A stretch of DNA of 64,000 nucleotides. It comes from Misgurnus anguillicaudatus. Taxonomy: Eukaryota > Chordata > Actinopteri > Cypriniformes > Cobitidae. Made by a program: the position numbers and the translations under genes. The notes below the pieces were generated by a model. The model was given only the letters and a program-made list of their open reading frames with translations. It had not been told where the DNA came from and did no database searches. Numbering within the stretch: position 1 is the first letter of the stretch; every line of letters starts with the position of its first letter. Positions 22,281 to 33,157 of this stretch are shown piece after piece. The stretch covers positions 25,012,501-25,076,500 of the forward strand of contig NC_073358.2 in NCBI RefSeq assembly GCF_027580225.2, written 5' to 3'.

Positions 22281-22570
22281 AATAAAACATAAAAGATAAC
22301 AGATAGTTTGCTATTGGAGGCAGTAATGTACAGTAAGAGAGAATAAAACTCAGGGTTCCCACGGGTCCTTGAAATCCTAAAAGTTTGTAAATCTGGGGGA
22401 AAAATTCAAGGCCCTGGGAAGTTTTTGAAAATATACATACCTAGATACATTGAGTCATTGCAAGTGCTTGAATCTAATTTATGCAAGAAGTTTTCTGGAT
22501 AAAATTATAGTAACTATATTATCAGTGGTGTATAAAGACCTTACATAATGAACTGTAACGTTTTTATTCT
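22281..22570. other. No gene; likely old repeat fragment
   Basis: AGGGTTCCCACGGGTCCTTG at about 22351 followed by AAATCCTAAAAG, and ACACGGGTCATGGAATTTCT near 35895, look like related ends of one fish repeat; neither copy is complete. Confidence 0.35.
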
Positions 22571-23577
22571 ACCCAGTGTCACAGGGTTTCGTGATATAGT
22601 CATGTAATTTTTTTATTCTTTTTTCGCGATATTATCACAAATTTCCACGTTTTTCGTGATCCTATAATGAATTCCTGTTTTCGTGTGATTATCATGTATT
22701 GTTAACTCAACTGCTTTTTCCTATTTTTAAACCATTGTCGCTTCGGTTAGGGTTAATATGCCCTATGGGTTATGGGTGGAAGATTTAACAGTGGGATTTC
22801 ATTATTTTATTTTTTTAGTTATAATCAAATTGTTTTTGTACAATTCACTTAGTACAAATTCATATGAAATGGCCAACTTGTAAAATAAGTACAAATTTGT
22901 GTGAAATCAGGCTGATATAGGCTACAGCATTAGATGACTGGTAGCCTACCAGCTAAATTAGCATTCTTAAATAACAAAACTGAGCTATTATATTACATTT
23001 ACAAAAGATTACATATTAAAGTACCTGCATATTAAACCTAATACAACAACAATGCTTTTTTAGTTAGTAGGCGTGTTCGACTTCATGTAGCGCTGCGCAG
23101 ACCGACAGGAGTATGACAAAATCACAGCAAGAGCAATACAAGAGCACACTGCTGCATGGCTCTGTATGCTTTCGATTCACTCTTGCAAGACATTGCTGTC
23201 ATACACCTGTCGGTCTGCAAGCTGCCACATGACATGAGTTTTGTGTCATACGATTGGCTCTTCTGATCGGCTTTTAAAGACTAATGAACGTCTTTATACG
23301 GTTATCGACTGATAATGATCAGAGCTTGATCAATCGGAGCACTCTTACCTGACTGTATGAGCATTATCTAAGTTAACAAACAGGTGTTTATTATATCTGA
23401 CATTGAAATTAAAACATGCTATTACACTCATAACGCAAACACAACAAAACTGAAGCTCTGATATTAACGTATAAACAGAAATTCGTGATACGATAACGAA
23501 AAACGCAGAAATTCATGACAGTATCACGAAAAAGAATAAAACATTTACGTGACGGTAGGTAATTTCGTGTGACTGGG
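22571..23577. mobile_element. Inverted-repeat element of the CAGTCTCAC group, copy 1
   Basis: Imperfect ~105-bp inverted ends: left ACCCAGTGTCACAGGGTTTC and GTGATATAGTCATGTAA; right GTATCACGAAAAAGAATAAA up to GTGTGACTGGG. Just inside the left arm is a core CTATTTTTAAACCATTGTCG then CTTCGGTTAGGGTTA, also seen in the elements at 26076, 27375 and 46955. No coding capacity. A smaller foldback (23070-23235) lies inside it. Confidence 0.75.
23070..23235. repeat. Nested foldback, TGTTCGACTTCATG type
   Basis: GTGTTCGACTTCATGTAGCG and GCAGACCGACAGGAGTATGA on the left pair imperfectly with GTCATACACCTGTCGGTCTG and CCACATGACATGAG on the right. The same terminal motif, in inverted arms, occurs at 33061-33157. 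Confidence 0.6.
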
Positions 23578-23770
23578 CTGCTTTTAACACAGTATGTGTC
23601 ATTTTGACACATTTTATGTAATTTGTGTTGATTTTGTGTTGAAATAAAACATAAGTTGTGTTAAAAGTAACACAAAATGTGTTGTTTCAATAATACCACG
23701 GAGACGTGTGGATTCTGAACAACACTTCAGTGTTGTTTTTAACACATCCTTTTTTAAGAGTGTACCGACT
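23578..23770. repeat. ACACA/TGTGTT-rich repeat
   Basis: Dense alternation of TGTGTTAAAAGTAACACAAA and AACACTTCAGTGTTG-type self-complementary steps, ending in a TTAAGAGTGTAC-like step typical of fish repeat ends. Probably a MITE; the boundaries are unsure. Confidence 0.45.
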
Positions 23771-24249
23771 TAGTACCAAAGACCTGGTACTTTTGACAGC
23801 ACTTCTGTGTACTTAAGAACAATCAAATAATACATTATATTTATTGTGCCCTTATGAGTTGTTCAGGGTAATTTAAGTCTTAGGAGTGAGTTTAGGGTTA
23901 GGGATGGGGTTATTGTAATTGCATGCCAGTACTTTAAATGTAATTACAATGTAATAACATATACATACACAATATTTATGTTTTATACATTTTTTTCTTT
24001 TTTAAGACACCTACTGTAACTTGTGGTCTTTGTAGTTTATTATGTAGGTTACCTATTGTTTATGTTGTTGAGTTTATTTGATGCAACTGAAAAAATTACC
24101 TTACGAAACTTACAAAAGACAAAGAGTCTAGCTGGTCAGGGAAAACTTATAATCATTTATAATTCATTTTTAATTATAGTCGTTAGCTACAGTATAGCAC
24201 TGATACTATATTGTAATATTAAATGTAGTTTTTAATTTAAAAAAAGTTA
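23771..24249. other. No recognised feature
   Basis: AT-rich sequence. The 70-residue plus-strand ORF at 24023-24235 is hydrophobic and AT-driven, with no family motif. Confidence 0.3.
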
Positions 24250-24525
24250 AATTAAGAAATCATGTTACTTTACATTACGCATTGGGATGCAGACCTTTTA
24301 TCCAAAGCGACTTACAGTGCAGTATAAGGTGTACTTTTACCAGCATGTGTGTTCCCTCCCAGACAGCAGATGACTCCGGAGCCACACTATATCCGCAACG
24401 AGTCCACTAACTTTGGCCCGGATCCGTTGCAGATCCGGCCTGGAGTGGTCTGCCGTCTTAGCTGGGTTTAAAACCATGGACCTTTTGCGCTGCTAATGCA
24501 ATGATCTACCACAGAGCTATACAGG
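24250..24525 (-). repeat. tRNA-derived SINE split by a ~108-bp insertion
   Basis: On the minus strand the head has an A-box-like TAGCTCTGTGGTAGATC, then GCGCAAAAGGTCCATGGTTT. The tail has GTAAGTCGCTTTGGATAAAA, the common fish SINE ending. Between head and tail, 24358-24465 holds foreign sequence with palindromic GGCCCGGATCC / GATCCGGCC and ACTCCGGAGCC steps. The insertion interrupts the normal GGTTCGAATCCC-like B box, so Pol III promotion is doubtful. Confidence 0.65.
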
Positions 24526-26075
24526 AGCACAGTGTTACTTGTTGAAATAAGACTTTTATTTTACTATTTTAAAAAAGAAGTGGTGTTAAGGAATCATCTT
24601 CAGATAAAATAAAAATTGCATAACTTACAGCATAAATATATAAATTTACCTAAAAATGTTAAATGTTTTTTTTGCTGTTCAAACGCAACGAATGAACCCT
24701 TGTGATCTCAAAATTAAACAAAGTATTGTGTTTCAATGTTTGTCAGTACCATGTATAAACACCGCATCATTTCCTTTCAGCCCTCACTGAACATGTCACA
24801 TGTTGAGAACTGCATAATTAGCACAATAGTGGTATGATACTGTTTGGTCTATGCATGCCTGGGGATTTGATAAATCTGAAATGTATCTGGTAATTTGTAT
24901 CCCACATACAGCCATTGTGTTTGTTTGATGCACAAAGCACCTACTAACACTTCTCCAGCAGAGACCTGGCTGTCATACAAACTTCCCAGTAAGTGTTGCA
25001 AACGTATTAAGCCAAGAAAAAAATCTCAAAACAATATTATATTTCCTCCACAACATAATATTTACTGTTCATAAATCCATGTTTATACTGCAGTCATCAC
25101 CAGCGGATAAGAAGGAAAATTACTAGTAATGACTGGTTTCAGCAAATCTAATGCTTTTATGTAAATGACTGGCCCTAGAATATGACCTGGAAACAAAAGA
25201 CTGCAAGCCAGTGACTGAGCGGCAGTGCATTAGTGGATCAATTAAACATGACTCCTCCTTAATAAACAGGCTGAATGGAGGTTGCCATGGCAACTGGACT
25301 GAAAAAATAAAGGGCCCGAGGGGATTGAAACACACTTTGGTGACATTGTTAAAAACATATATTTACATAAATCAGGCAAGATGTGACATCAGCATGTATC
25401 AGTGCTTAAAATTCTGCACACTGTGATTATACATGTTGCTATGTGTTGCGTTATTTCTTATTTGCTGTCCCGTGATTCTTTACCATCTTTGAACTTAAAG
25501 TTGCTTGTTTGAAGCAGTGCTGAAAACATAATTGCTAGTCACATAATCTTGGGAGACATTTCTGCACATCGGTACAGTAACTCATTTAAGGAGAATAGTT
25601 CCTGTCAGAGCTTAATGCAGAAGTATTAATTGCAGTATTGTTGAATTGGACTAATGGATTATGATGGAAACCCGAGGTGGATACAGGAAGATTACATACC
25701 AAGATTTACGTCAGAAAATCAGAATACACTAACAAAATCCCTTTGTTCAGTATTATTTTAAACCTGACTTTGAAACATGAATCACATAACAAACCTTGGT
25801 CCCACTCTGTATTAGGCTATACATAATTTTTACTTTTTATGCTGCTACAAAACATTGTTCCTGCATAAATTTGCATAAGAAAAACGTATACAATGTACAT
25901 ATAGTCAAAGTAATTTGTCTTTAGATTTTCCGAAACAGCACACTAGAGTTCTTGAGCTTTTTCAAGTTGTTGCTCACATAACTAGTTTTACTGTATACTA
26001 ACTAGTACATATATGTGTTTCAGATTACCTCTGTTTTCATTTACAGAAGCCATTACTTAAAGGCACATGTGTATT
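24526..26075. other. No gene; candidate conserved non-coding region at 25080-25340
   Basis: Non-repetitive sequence. The 25080-25340 block has balanced base composition, many homeobox-like ATTA/TAAT steps and a perfect X-box. The overlapping ORFs on both strands have no domain. Regulatory function is inference only. Confidence 0.3.
25281..25294. promoter_or_regulatory. Perfect palindromic RFX X-box motif
   Basis: GTTGCCATGGCAAC is a fully self-complementary match to the vertebrate X-box bound by RFX factors, which regulate ciliary and other genes. It lies in non-repetitive DNA. Whether it is used cannot be seen from sequence. Confidence 0.5.
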
Positions 26076-26462
26076 CAACGCAGTCTCACACCCATGGCGT
26101 CAATATTTGACGACACTTGACCATGCGTCAATATGTTGACGCGGAGGGTACCCCTTTCGCGTCACTTTTTGACGAACCAGGGACCTCAACACCATGAGGC
26201 ACGCGAAATTCTCTTTCCTATTTTCTTACCATTTTCTACCATTTTCGCGTCAGTTTAGGGTTAGATTTACATAATGACATCCCTACCCAAACCTATCCCT
26301 AACCCCAATGTCAGGTGACAACTGTTTAATTTCGCGTACCTCATAGTATTGAAGTCCCTAGTTCGTCAAAAAGTGACGCGAAAGGGGTACCCTCCGCGTC
26401 AACATATTGACGCATGGTCAAGTGTCGTCAAATATTGACGCCATGGGTGTGAGACTGTGTTG
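26076..26462. mobile_element. Inverted-repeat element of the CAGTCTCAC group, copy 2 (young)
   Basis: Inverted arms of ~135 bp (26076-26210 and 26328-26462) differ at only about six positions. Each arm contains three small self-complementary modules, GCGTCAATATTTGACG, GCGTCAATATGTTGACGC and GCGTCACTTTTTGACG. The centre has CCATTTTCGCGTCAGTTTAG then GGTTAGATTT and, inverted, CCCTAACCCCAATG, the core shared with the other group members. It is non-coding. A 6-of-7 match (GTGTATT / CTGTATT) just outside could be a target duplication. Confidence 0.85.
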
Positions 26463-26685
26463 CTGTATTTTTCCCGTCTAGCACCCCTAGAGGCCACAAG
26501 CGCCACAGCACTGTCGCAAAGGTAAAGAAGACAACTCTTTAGGTCACAAAGTGTGTCTTCCAGCATGTCATATTTCATGGGTTTTATTATATTTCAAACG
26601 GCAGAAGATCATAGCTAACATTTTCAAGCCAGTTGTAATGGTGGTCGCTTGGTTAAAGTTTATATAAAAAAATATTGCCTTAAAG
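26463..26685. other. No recognised feature
   Basis: Short unique stretch between two elements, no ORF. Confidence 0.3.
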
Positions 26686-26745
26686 GGGAATCGAACCCGG
26701 ATCGCCCATGTCCTAGGTCCATGAGGCCACCACGGCACCACAATG
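26686..26745 (-). repeat. tRNA-like (B-box-containing) repeat fragment
   Basis: The minus strand contains GATCCGGGTTCGATTCCCCT, a strong Pol III B box, preceded about 40 bp upstream by TGGTGCCGTGGTGGCC, a weak A box. The T stem does not pair well and no acceptor stem is found, so it is a SINE head or decayed tRNA-like sequence, not a tRNA gene. Confidence 0.5.
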
Positions 26746-26859
26746 TCATGTGATATAAGTCTCTCTCTTAACTCTCCAAGTAGCACCCAGTAAAATTCAC
26801 GTAAAAAAATAGTGTTCGGGCCCAAACAGGACTTATATATGCAAGCAATATAACATTAC

Positions 26860-27050
26860 TTAATAGTACAAAAGCATGAGGGCCAAGTCAGCATGGATCA
26901 GAAACCCCTCCTCCTTCTTTAGTTCACGGCAGCGAGCGAACGCCCAATATAATTGATCCTTGTCCTTCTTTTTATACTGTCACTATCCCATTTTCTCTTT
27001 CTGGTCTCCTCCGACAAAACCTTGGGTTTCTTTTTCGCTGCTTCGGCCAT
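26860..27050 (-). pseudogene. Transposon-associated ORF fragment (RINIG...RELK type)
   Basis: From the ATG at 27050 the frame reads MAEAAKKKPKVLSEETRKRK then KRRTRIN; after a one-base shift near 26935 it continues AFARCRELKKEEGFLIHADL ending LMLLYY and a stop at 26862-26860. The pattern of a basic segment, RINIG, AF-R-RELK and D-LALMLL matches a short domain I associate with N-termini of fish transposon-derived proteins. The rest of any protein is absent. The function of the domain is unknown to me, and the family link is from memory of the pattern. Confidence 0.5.
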
Positions 27051-27374
27051 GACAAAAAACATCAGGGAAAGCAATAGTTGGGCTCTTGTGTCCGAATTTG
27101 AGGGAGTGACGGATGCCGTAAAGCAGATTTTTGTAGTTTTTAGTTTTGTGCTCGGGTTACTACCCAAAACCCCAAGTTTAAAAGTACGAGTAAAAACGAT
27201 ACAAACCCCGTCAGGCTATGGTAGACATGTCATTAAACCTATTTTAAGTCGATGTACCATCACAAGGGTCTTGAAAATATATAATGAAGGTTGAAAAACT
27301 ATACAAAGTGTCACTTTAAAGATCACTTTTTTTAATAAATGTCATTGCTGTCATATCTTAACAAAATTCCAGAC

Positions 27375-27870
27375 TGATCTTACGGAAAGTCGTGTTATAG
27401 TCATGCAAAATGTAATTAATTTATTCATGCATTGAGCACAAAATTTCTATAACTAGTTTTTTGTGTCCGTTGCACGACTTTCTTTTTCGTATCATTTTAT
27501 GCATTGTTTTCTCTTAGTTTTTTCCTATTTTCTTGCCATTGTTGCTTGGGTTAGGGGTTTAGAATCACTTTCTGTTACATTTTTAGACATCCTAACCCAA
27601 ACCCCAACTCTAACCCCAACTCCAGGCGAGAATAGTTTTAAAAGCGGAAGAAAAACATGTAGAAACCAATACATAAATGTACATCCTAACCCAAATCCCA
27701 AATCTACGGTAACCCCAACACCAAGCGACAATGATTTAAAAATTAAAAAAAATGAGAAAACAATTCATAAAATGACATGAAAAAGAAACTCATGAGACGG
27801 ACACGAAAAACTATTTATAGAAATTCGTGCAAGTGTTTTCATGACTATAACACAACTTTCCATGAGATCA
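27375..27870. mobile_element. Inverted-repeat element of the CAGTCTCAC group, copy 3
   Basis: Ends TGATCTTACGGAAAGTCGTG and TTATAGTCATG (left) pair with CATGACTATAACACAACTTT and CCATGAGATCA (right); inner arms continue less perfectly to about 27515 and 27755. The centre contains CCATTGTTGCTTGGGTTAGG and, twice, CATCCTAACCCAAA, ending AAGCGACAATG. These form the shared core of the group. No protein domain; overlapping ORFs 27463-27780 and 27525-27731 arise from the repeat. Confidence 0.8.
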
Positions 27871-28966
27871 TGTTACAAAATTCTCAGGTTGTCTGTTATG
27901 CTCGATATTTAATATGCTAAAAGCTATGAGATATAGTAGAGTATTGAGAAGACATGGGGAGGAAGTGATGAGGAAAAGAAGAGTAAAAGCCATGTTTCAT
28001 GCATTTTATTTCAGACCAGATGAATAAAGGGTAGTGCTACTCTCATATTGATCTGGGCATTATAGGATCATTATGGCTCTAAAGTGGTAACATCAAAGCA
28101 ATTAGTGGTGCGGACGGTCACACTCTCTGGAGTAAAATAAAGATCACGACATTGAAAGCAAGTCATGGGTGGTTTTTGTGGAGAATAATTTATTTAAGTG
28201 CATGATCAGTTAAAGTCATTCAAAGTAAGAGTGCAATGCGTTATGCCTTTTCAAAGTCTTTGTCACAGGACATTGGATATGCAGCACTGCAGGTTGTTTA
28301 AGCAACTGAAAAAGTGCAAATGTTTGACTGATTTGGACTCTAATAATGCTGGCAACCTTTTCCTGCACTTTGTACACATCACTATATAGGTAAAGCTTTG
28401 ATATGTGTGATCAAAGCTTTGAGTAGGCTATGAATTCCTGGGGCCTTTTGGCTAGTGTACATGAGATGCTATCTTGAAATGCATCACACTTCAGATAATA
28501 CTATAACTGGAGTGTCTCATTTCCCATTTGAAGTGTCAGGGGACATTTACAGTTGTAGTGCTAACCTGAGCACTGGGGTGGAGACGTCTCTCGAAAGCCA
28601 TCACCTTATTAGAATGACACAAGAGGCTTGAATGACCTGGAAAATTATTAAATAAATTACTAAGATTATGTTAAATTAAATTAACTCCTCATTCAAGTAA
28701 CGTGATTATATTAAAAATATATTGTATAATTATATTATATTAATTATATATTGTATTATAATTTTATTTTAAAAAATGCTTTGTTGAAGGTACAGCTCTT
28801 GCTTTATGTTCATATTATTATTTTAGACAATATCAATGTCAAATTGTTTGTATTCCCTAATCATATAAATACATTTATTCAAAATAAGTAATATTCATTG
28901 CTTTTAAACAATTTGACAACATGAATGTAAAATAAATTGTTATACTTTATAATATGACTTTATTTG
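27871..28966. other. No recognised feature
   Basis: Unique-looking sequence, AT-rich toward 28650-28960. The ORF at 28198-28389 has no motif. Confidence 0.3.
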
Positions 28967-29516
28967 TTATGTAAGGAATAATTGACGATGGGCCGTTGAA
29001 TTATAAGAAAATAATGCACACCCAAGTGCCGTTACACCGCCGGTGTGCATTATTTTCAATTATACCACGGACCTACTGAATGCTGTATTTTAATTGGCTG
29101 AGAAATGTTCCATGGGTGTTGATTATTTTTCAATAACCGCACGCCTAACCTATAAAATGTCTTAAAAATAGGCACCAGAGCAATATTTTTGGTAACCATG
29201 GTATAAGCAGAATAATTGACTTCGGTCCTTTGAATAATTTGAAAATAATGCATACCCGTGGTGCATTACCACCTTGGGTGTGCATTATTTTCTTATAATT
29301 CAATGGCCCGTCGTCAATTATTCCTTACATAATTCAATTATTAAGGAATATTAAGGAGTCAATTATTCCACTTATACAACGGTTACCAAAAATATTGCTC
29401 TGGTGCCTATTTTAAGACATTTTAAAGTTTAGGTGTGCGGTTATTAAAAAATAATCAACACCCATGGAACATTTCTCAGCCAATCAGAATCAAGCATTAA
29501 ACAGCCCCGTGGTATA
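28967..29516. repeat. Interleaved inverted repeats (A-B-A'-B')
   Basis: Arm A (28967-29024) pairs with A' (29275-29332) with about two mismatches in 58 bp; shared text includes GGAATAATTGACG and AAAATAATGCACACCC. Arm B (about 29061-29220) pairs with B' (about 29358-29515), including GGCTGAGAAATGTTCC and CACCAGAGCAATATTTTTGG. The pairs interleave and do not nest. Probably two foldback element copies overlapping or one inserted into the other. Confidence 0.85.
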
Positions 29517-30739
29517 AAAAAGGTAATGCATTAGCCAACATGAAATATCAATGAACAATTCTTTTGCAGCATTTATTAATTTTAGTTCATGTTAAATTTA
29601 GCCTTTACTTATACTTAATTTTTATTATTAAATGCTATGTATCTGTTAACATTAGTTAATGACAGTGAACTAAAATGAACAATTGTATTGGTAATAACTA
29701 ACATTAACAAAGATTAATAAATGTTGAAAAGTATTGTTCATTGTTATTTTAAGTTAGCAAATGCATTTACTAAAATTAACAAATACAACCTGATTGTAAA
29801 TAAAATTATATGAATCGTAAGTGAGTTTTATAAAAGGCTTCATCAGTGTATGTATCCTTATTTTGATTCAGACCTTTGATGACCGAGTTCTGTCATTAGC
29901 CTTGTGTGGGGCACTATCATGTGTCTATCCACCAGCTGCCATATTTTTGGACATTTATTGATTCGCTGTCCATCTTTTCCATGTTGTGGACTTGAAATCA
30001 TGTTTCGAAACATTTCATGCAGACAGGTCAGTATAATGGGCCTTGAAATAGTCAGTGGAGAACCCAAAGGTCATGCAATGTGGGTTCACAAACAAGTATC
30101 GGTAGGGAGAGAAATAATTATCGAGTTTGAATGAACAAAGCTGTCATTGATTCATATCAAGGGGTTTTGGGGAGGTAAGATTTACTGCACTTTCAACATG
30201 AGAATGCAGGGGGAAAATACTCAGGTAGTGGCCCAAATGGATTTTCAACTAGGCCCTAAACCTTTCAAACTGTACTGCTGTTGAATAGCAGTCAGATGTT
30301 GCCATGCCAACCTTTTCGAGAGGGACATTCAGCGGTCTGTGCATCACAGAGAAAGCGTTGCCAGATGTCCTCAACAATTTGCTCTGAAAAGATTTCAGTC
30401 GGCCATGCTTATTAGCAGATAACAATCAGGGAGCTGGGGATATATGCCTTCCTCTCCATAATAGACAAGAAGATGGCCAATAACAGCCGTGCCTTGTCCA
30501 GCGGTGGCCCATTTTGCCAAGGTACCATTGGCTAAGAGAGGATATTTGTGAAATATTTATGATGCATTTCTGCAAACATGTGGGACTCAGTTTGCATCTG
30601 ACATTCTGTAGCATGACATGATGAGGCTTCTAGGCATAAGAAGAATACTCACAATTTGAAAAGACAGAAGTGGGAATCCGTCGTGGCTTGATGATGGCAA
30701 TTCTTTTTGTAAACCAGATACAGTTTGAGTATGCTGTGC
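29517..30739. other. Repeat at 29570-29800; possible conserved block 29850-30620
   Basis: 29570-29800 has AACATTAACAAAGATTAATAA- and AACAAATACAACCTGATTGT-type sequence typical of one end of a common fish repeat. 29850-30620 is non-repetitive with balanced composition and includes GTTGCCATGCCAAC (an imperfect X-box-like palindrome at 30299). No exon or gene is evident. Confidence 0.35.
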
Positions 30740-30860
30740 CACAGTACACTTTTTTGCTTAATGGTTCCATAAAGAACCTTTAACATGTGAAGAACCACAA
30801 AGGTTCTTTTTGATAAAAAAAGGTTATTCAGATTCTAAAAAAAGTTATTCTATGGCATTG
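30740..30860. repeat. AAGAACC/GGTTCTT foldback repeat
   Basis: AATGGTTCCATAAAGAACCT then GAAGAACCACAAAGGTTCTT and ATTCTATGGCATTGCTGTGA. The same family is seen as a half copy at 36110-36155 (AAATAAAGGTGATTTAAAGG then TTCTTCACAGCAACCCCATAG). Short self-complementary fish repeat. Confidence 0.55.
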
Positions 30861-32790
30861 CTGTGAAATGTCACGTTTATTAAACCATGATTAAAGTTTA
30901 TCTGTCCTTTCCTACAAATGTTATATATCTGCACACGTTTCATTCCTCTAAAACATCTACTGCTGTATGTCTTCTGTACTGTCCTCCATATTGCCTAGGA
31001 CTTATTTTGGACCAAATAGCTGTTGATGTCGTACCATACTCTTACTACGCCGAGTTTGGAGACGGACTGTGGAGTGCCATCAGTGTTAATGGAAGCTTCT
31101 GTGGGAAAGGCTAAAAAGCCAATAAAATGTGGGAGAGGTTCCACTTAAGTCTTAATGGTGCCTTCAGTGGAATAAAGCACTTCCCATAGCTTTGAGGGTG
31201 AGTTTTGGTTAGCTTGAATAGTCTTACCAAAGCAGAGAAGCGAAACACTTATTTAGCCCCTGATAGATAAGCTCCAAGATTTAATACATCATTATTTGGT
31301 AAGAAACGGCCATACCAGACGTAATGTTATATATATATAGGGCAAACCTTGAGTCCATACTGTATGTATTTTTCTCAACTGGTTCTTCCACAGTGCAAAC
31401 ACTCTCAAAAATCAGGATAATTGAACTGTATACTCACCAGGATGTATAATTCTTTCAGTGCAAGTGGCTTTTTACGCCCTCTCTTCACTTTTCAGCCTGT
31501 GGGACTCCTGAAGAAATTACCATCATTTCCTATTTTGCCATATCTTGCCGTTCACTGTTCAAAAGTCATTTTTGCAACCACGCAATGTGGTTTGGTGGAT
31601 GAAAGTGGCAGACAATGCACAAAGGTGACCTGTGACCCATATTGGTGATGCAGGAAGCCTGCATTTACATGCCGCTTTTCTTGAAAATGGTTCAGCTTCC
31701 CATTTTATCATGGGGATATCAGTGACATGATTGTTCCACTTCTGTTTAAAGAACTTCCTCTATTTGCTGTTTTCAAGGGTACATGAATACCCCCATCCTG
31801 ATAACATTATTAAACTGCTGGTATTTATGCACAACATTGAGAAATTTAAGTTGGGTTTTTTGCTGAGCATATGGACTGGAGTAGTGTATGTATAAGTATG
31901 AATGTAATCAGAGCTAATAAACCCCTGTGTTTTACAGATGCTTTTTCCTTTGATAGAGGAGGTTTTCTTTTGTGCCAAAATGACAAAGGCACAAAGGATA
32001 ATTTTTAAAAACCATTTAATGGGTGCATGGTCCCCAAATTACACTGTTTTAGCAAAATGCATGTTATAATTCTACTTCCCTGCAAGTGGTCAGTCACTGA
32101 TTGTCTTTTTTTTCATTATTTGGTATAATTGCCAACACTCTCACATTACAATCTTTCCGGATTGTTTCCCATTCTGCCTTGCATTTGTTAATGATGTATC
32201 ACTAAGTAAAACTAACTAGAATCTGACATTTAAAAAAAGCGTATTTTTTATTTATCTGATATTTATGACATAGGTGGACAGAACTGACTCATTACGTGAC
32301 TCATCAGTCTAAGCACAAGAATGTTTAGCCACAAGAATTTGTACATATTTTACAAGTATGAATTCATACGAAGTTAATTGTGCAAAAAATTTAATTAAAA
32401 GCACAATAACGAAACCCCACCCCTAAACCCACTCCTTACTCATACGTAGCATAAGCAAATAGTTAAAAATTTACAAATGTGACCCGTCACGGAAACCAGT
32501 GACACAAGTCGGTAGCACAACTTTCGAGAAAATGAGACAGAAAGTTTTTTTCTCAAAATTTTTGATTTTCGTTTTTTTGCAGAATCTGTTAGTTGAGATC
32601 ACGAAGAAGCCTCTCCATGTTTGAGATAGCAGTTTTCGTATATTTAAAAGCATACATTGTGCGGTTGAAATCGGCTTGTTTTTCCGGAGATTCTATAGTG
32701 CAGTTGGGGGCGTCATTGTCTGTGTGTATTTACATACTGAAAAGCGGCTTTTGTTTTTGCCCCCGCCCCCAAAGGGTACAGCGTGGCTAC
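30861..32790. other. No recognised gene
   Basis: Non-repetitive DNA with a TA run near 31331-31340. ORFs at 30887-31114 and 31421-31648 show no domain. A patch at 32540-32780 ends in C-rich CCCCGCCCCCAAAGGG. Nothing here is supported as a feature. Confidence 0.3.
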
Positions 32791-33056
32791 ATTATAGGGA
32801 TAGTTCGCCCAAAAATGAAAATAATGTAATTGATGACTCAGCCTTATGTCGTTCTAAACTCTGAAGACCTCTGTTCATCTTTGGAAAACACTTTAAGATG
32901 TTTTAATGTTAGATTTAGTCCGAGAGCTTTCTGTCCCTCCATTGAAAATCTATGTATGGTTTCCATGTCCAGAAAGGTAGTAAAACATCTTCAAAGTAGT
33001 CCATGTGACATCAGTGGGTCAGTTAGAATGTGTTGAAGCATCCAAAATACACTGGC
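32791..33056 (+). repeat. One arm of an AGGGATAGTTC-type element
   Basis: Starts TTATAGGGATAGTTCGCCCA and AAAATGAAAAT, then ...AGTAGTCCATGTGACATCAG. It matches the left arm of the element at 41131 (AAGGGATAATTCACTCC ... ATAGTCCATGTGCCTGCAGT). The opposite end is missing. Confidence 0.65.
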
Positions 33057-33060
33057 TTGT

Positions 33061-33157
33061 TCGACTTTATGCTGCGCCGCAGTCGGATGAAGTCAAAGTA
33101 CCACGAGTACTTTGACGTCATCTGTCTGTCAGTTCTTGCAGCGCAGCATGAAGTCAA
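33061..33157. repeat. Foldback, TGTTCGACTTTATG type
   Basis: GTTCGACTTTATGCTGCGCC on the left is inverted as GCGCAGCATGAAGTCAAAC on the right; the centre has GTCAAAGTACCACGAGTACT then TTGAC, itself palindromic. Same terminal family as 23070-23235. Confidence 0.65.

Noticed and set aside
26686..26745. A functional tRNA gene on the minus strand
   Set aside because: A good B box is present, but the A box is weak, the T stem pairs poorly and no acceptor stem was found.
27520..27760. Interstitial telomeric repeats (TTAGGG/CCCTAA-like runs)
   Set aside because: The runs are irregular, short and at the same place in several inverted-repeat elements, so they belong to the element core.
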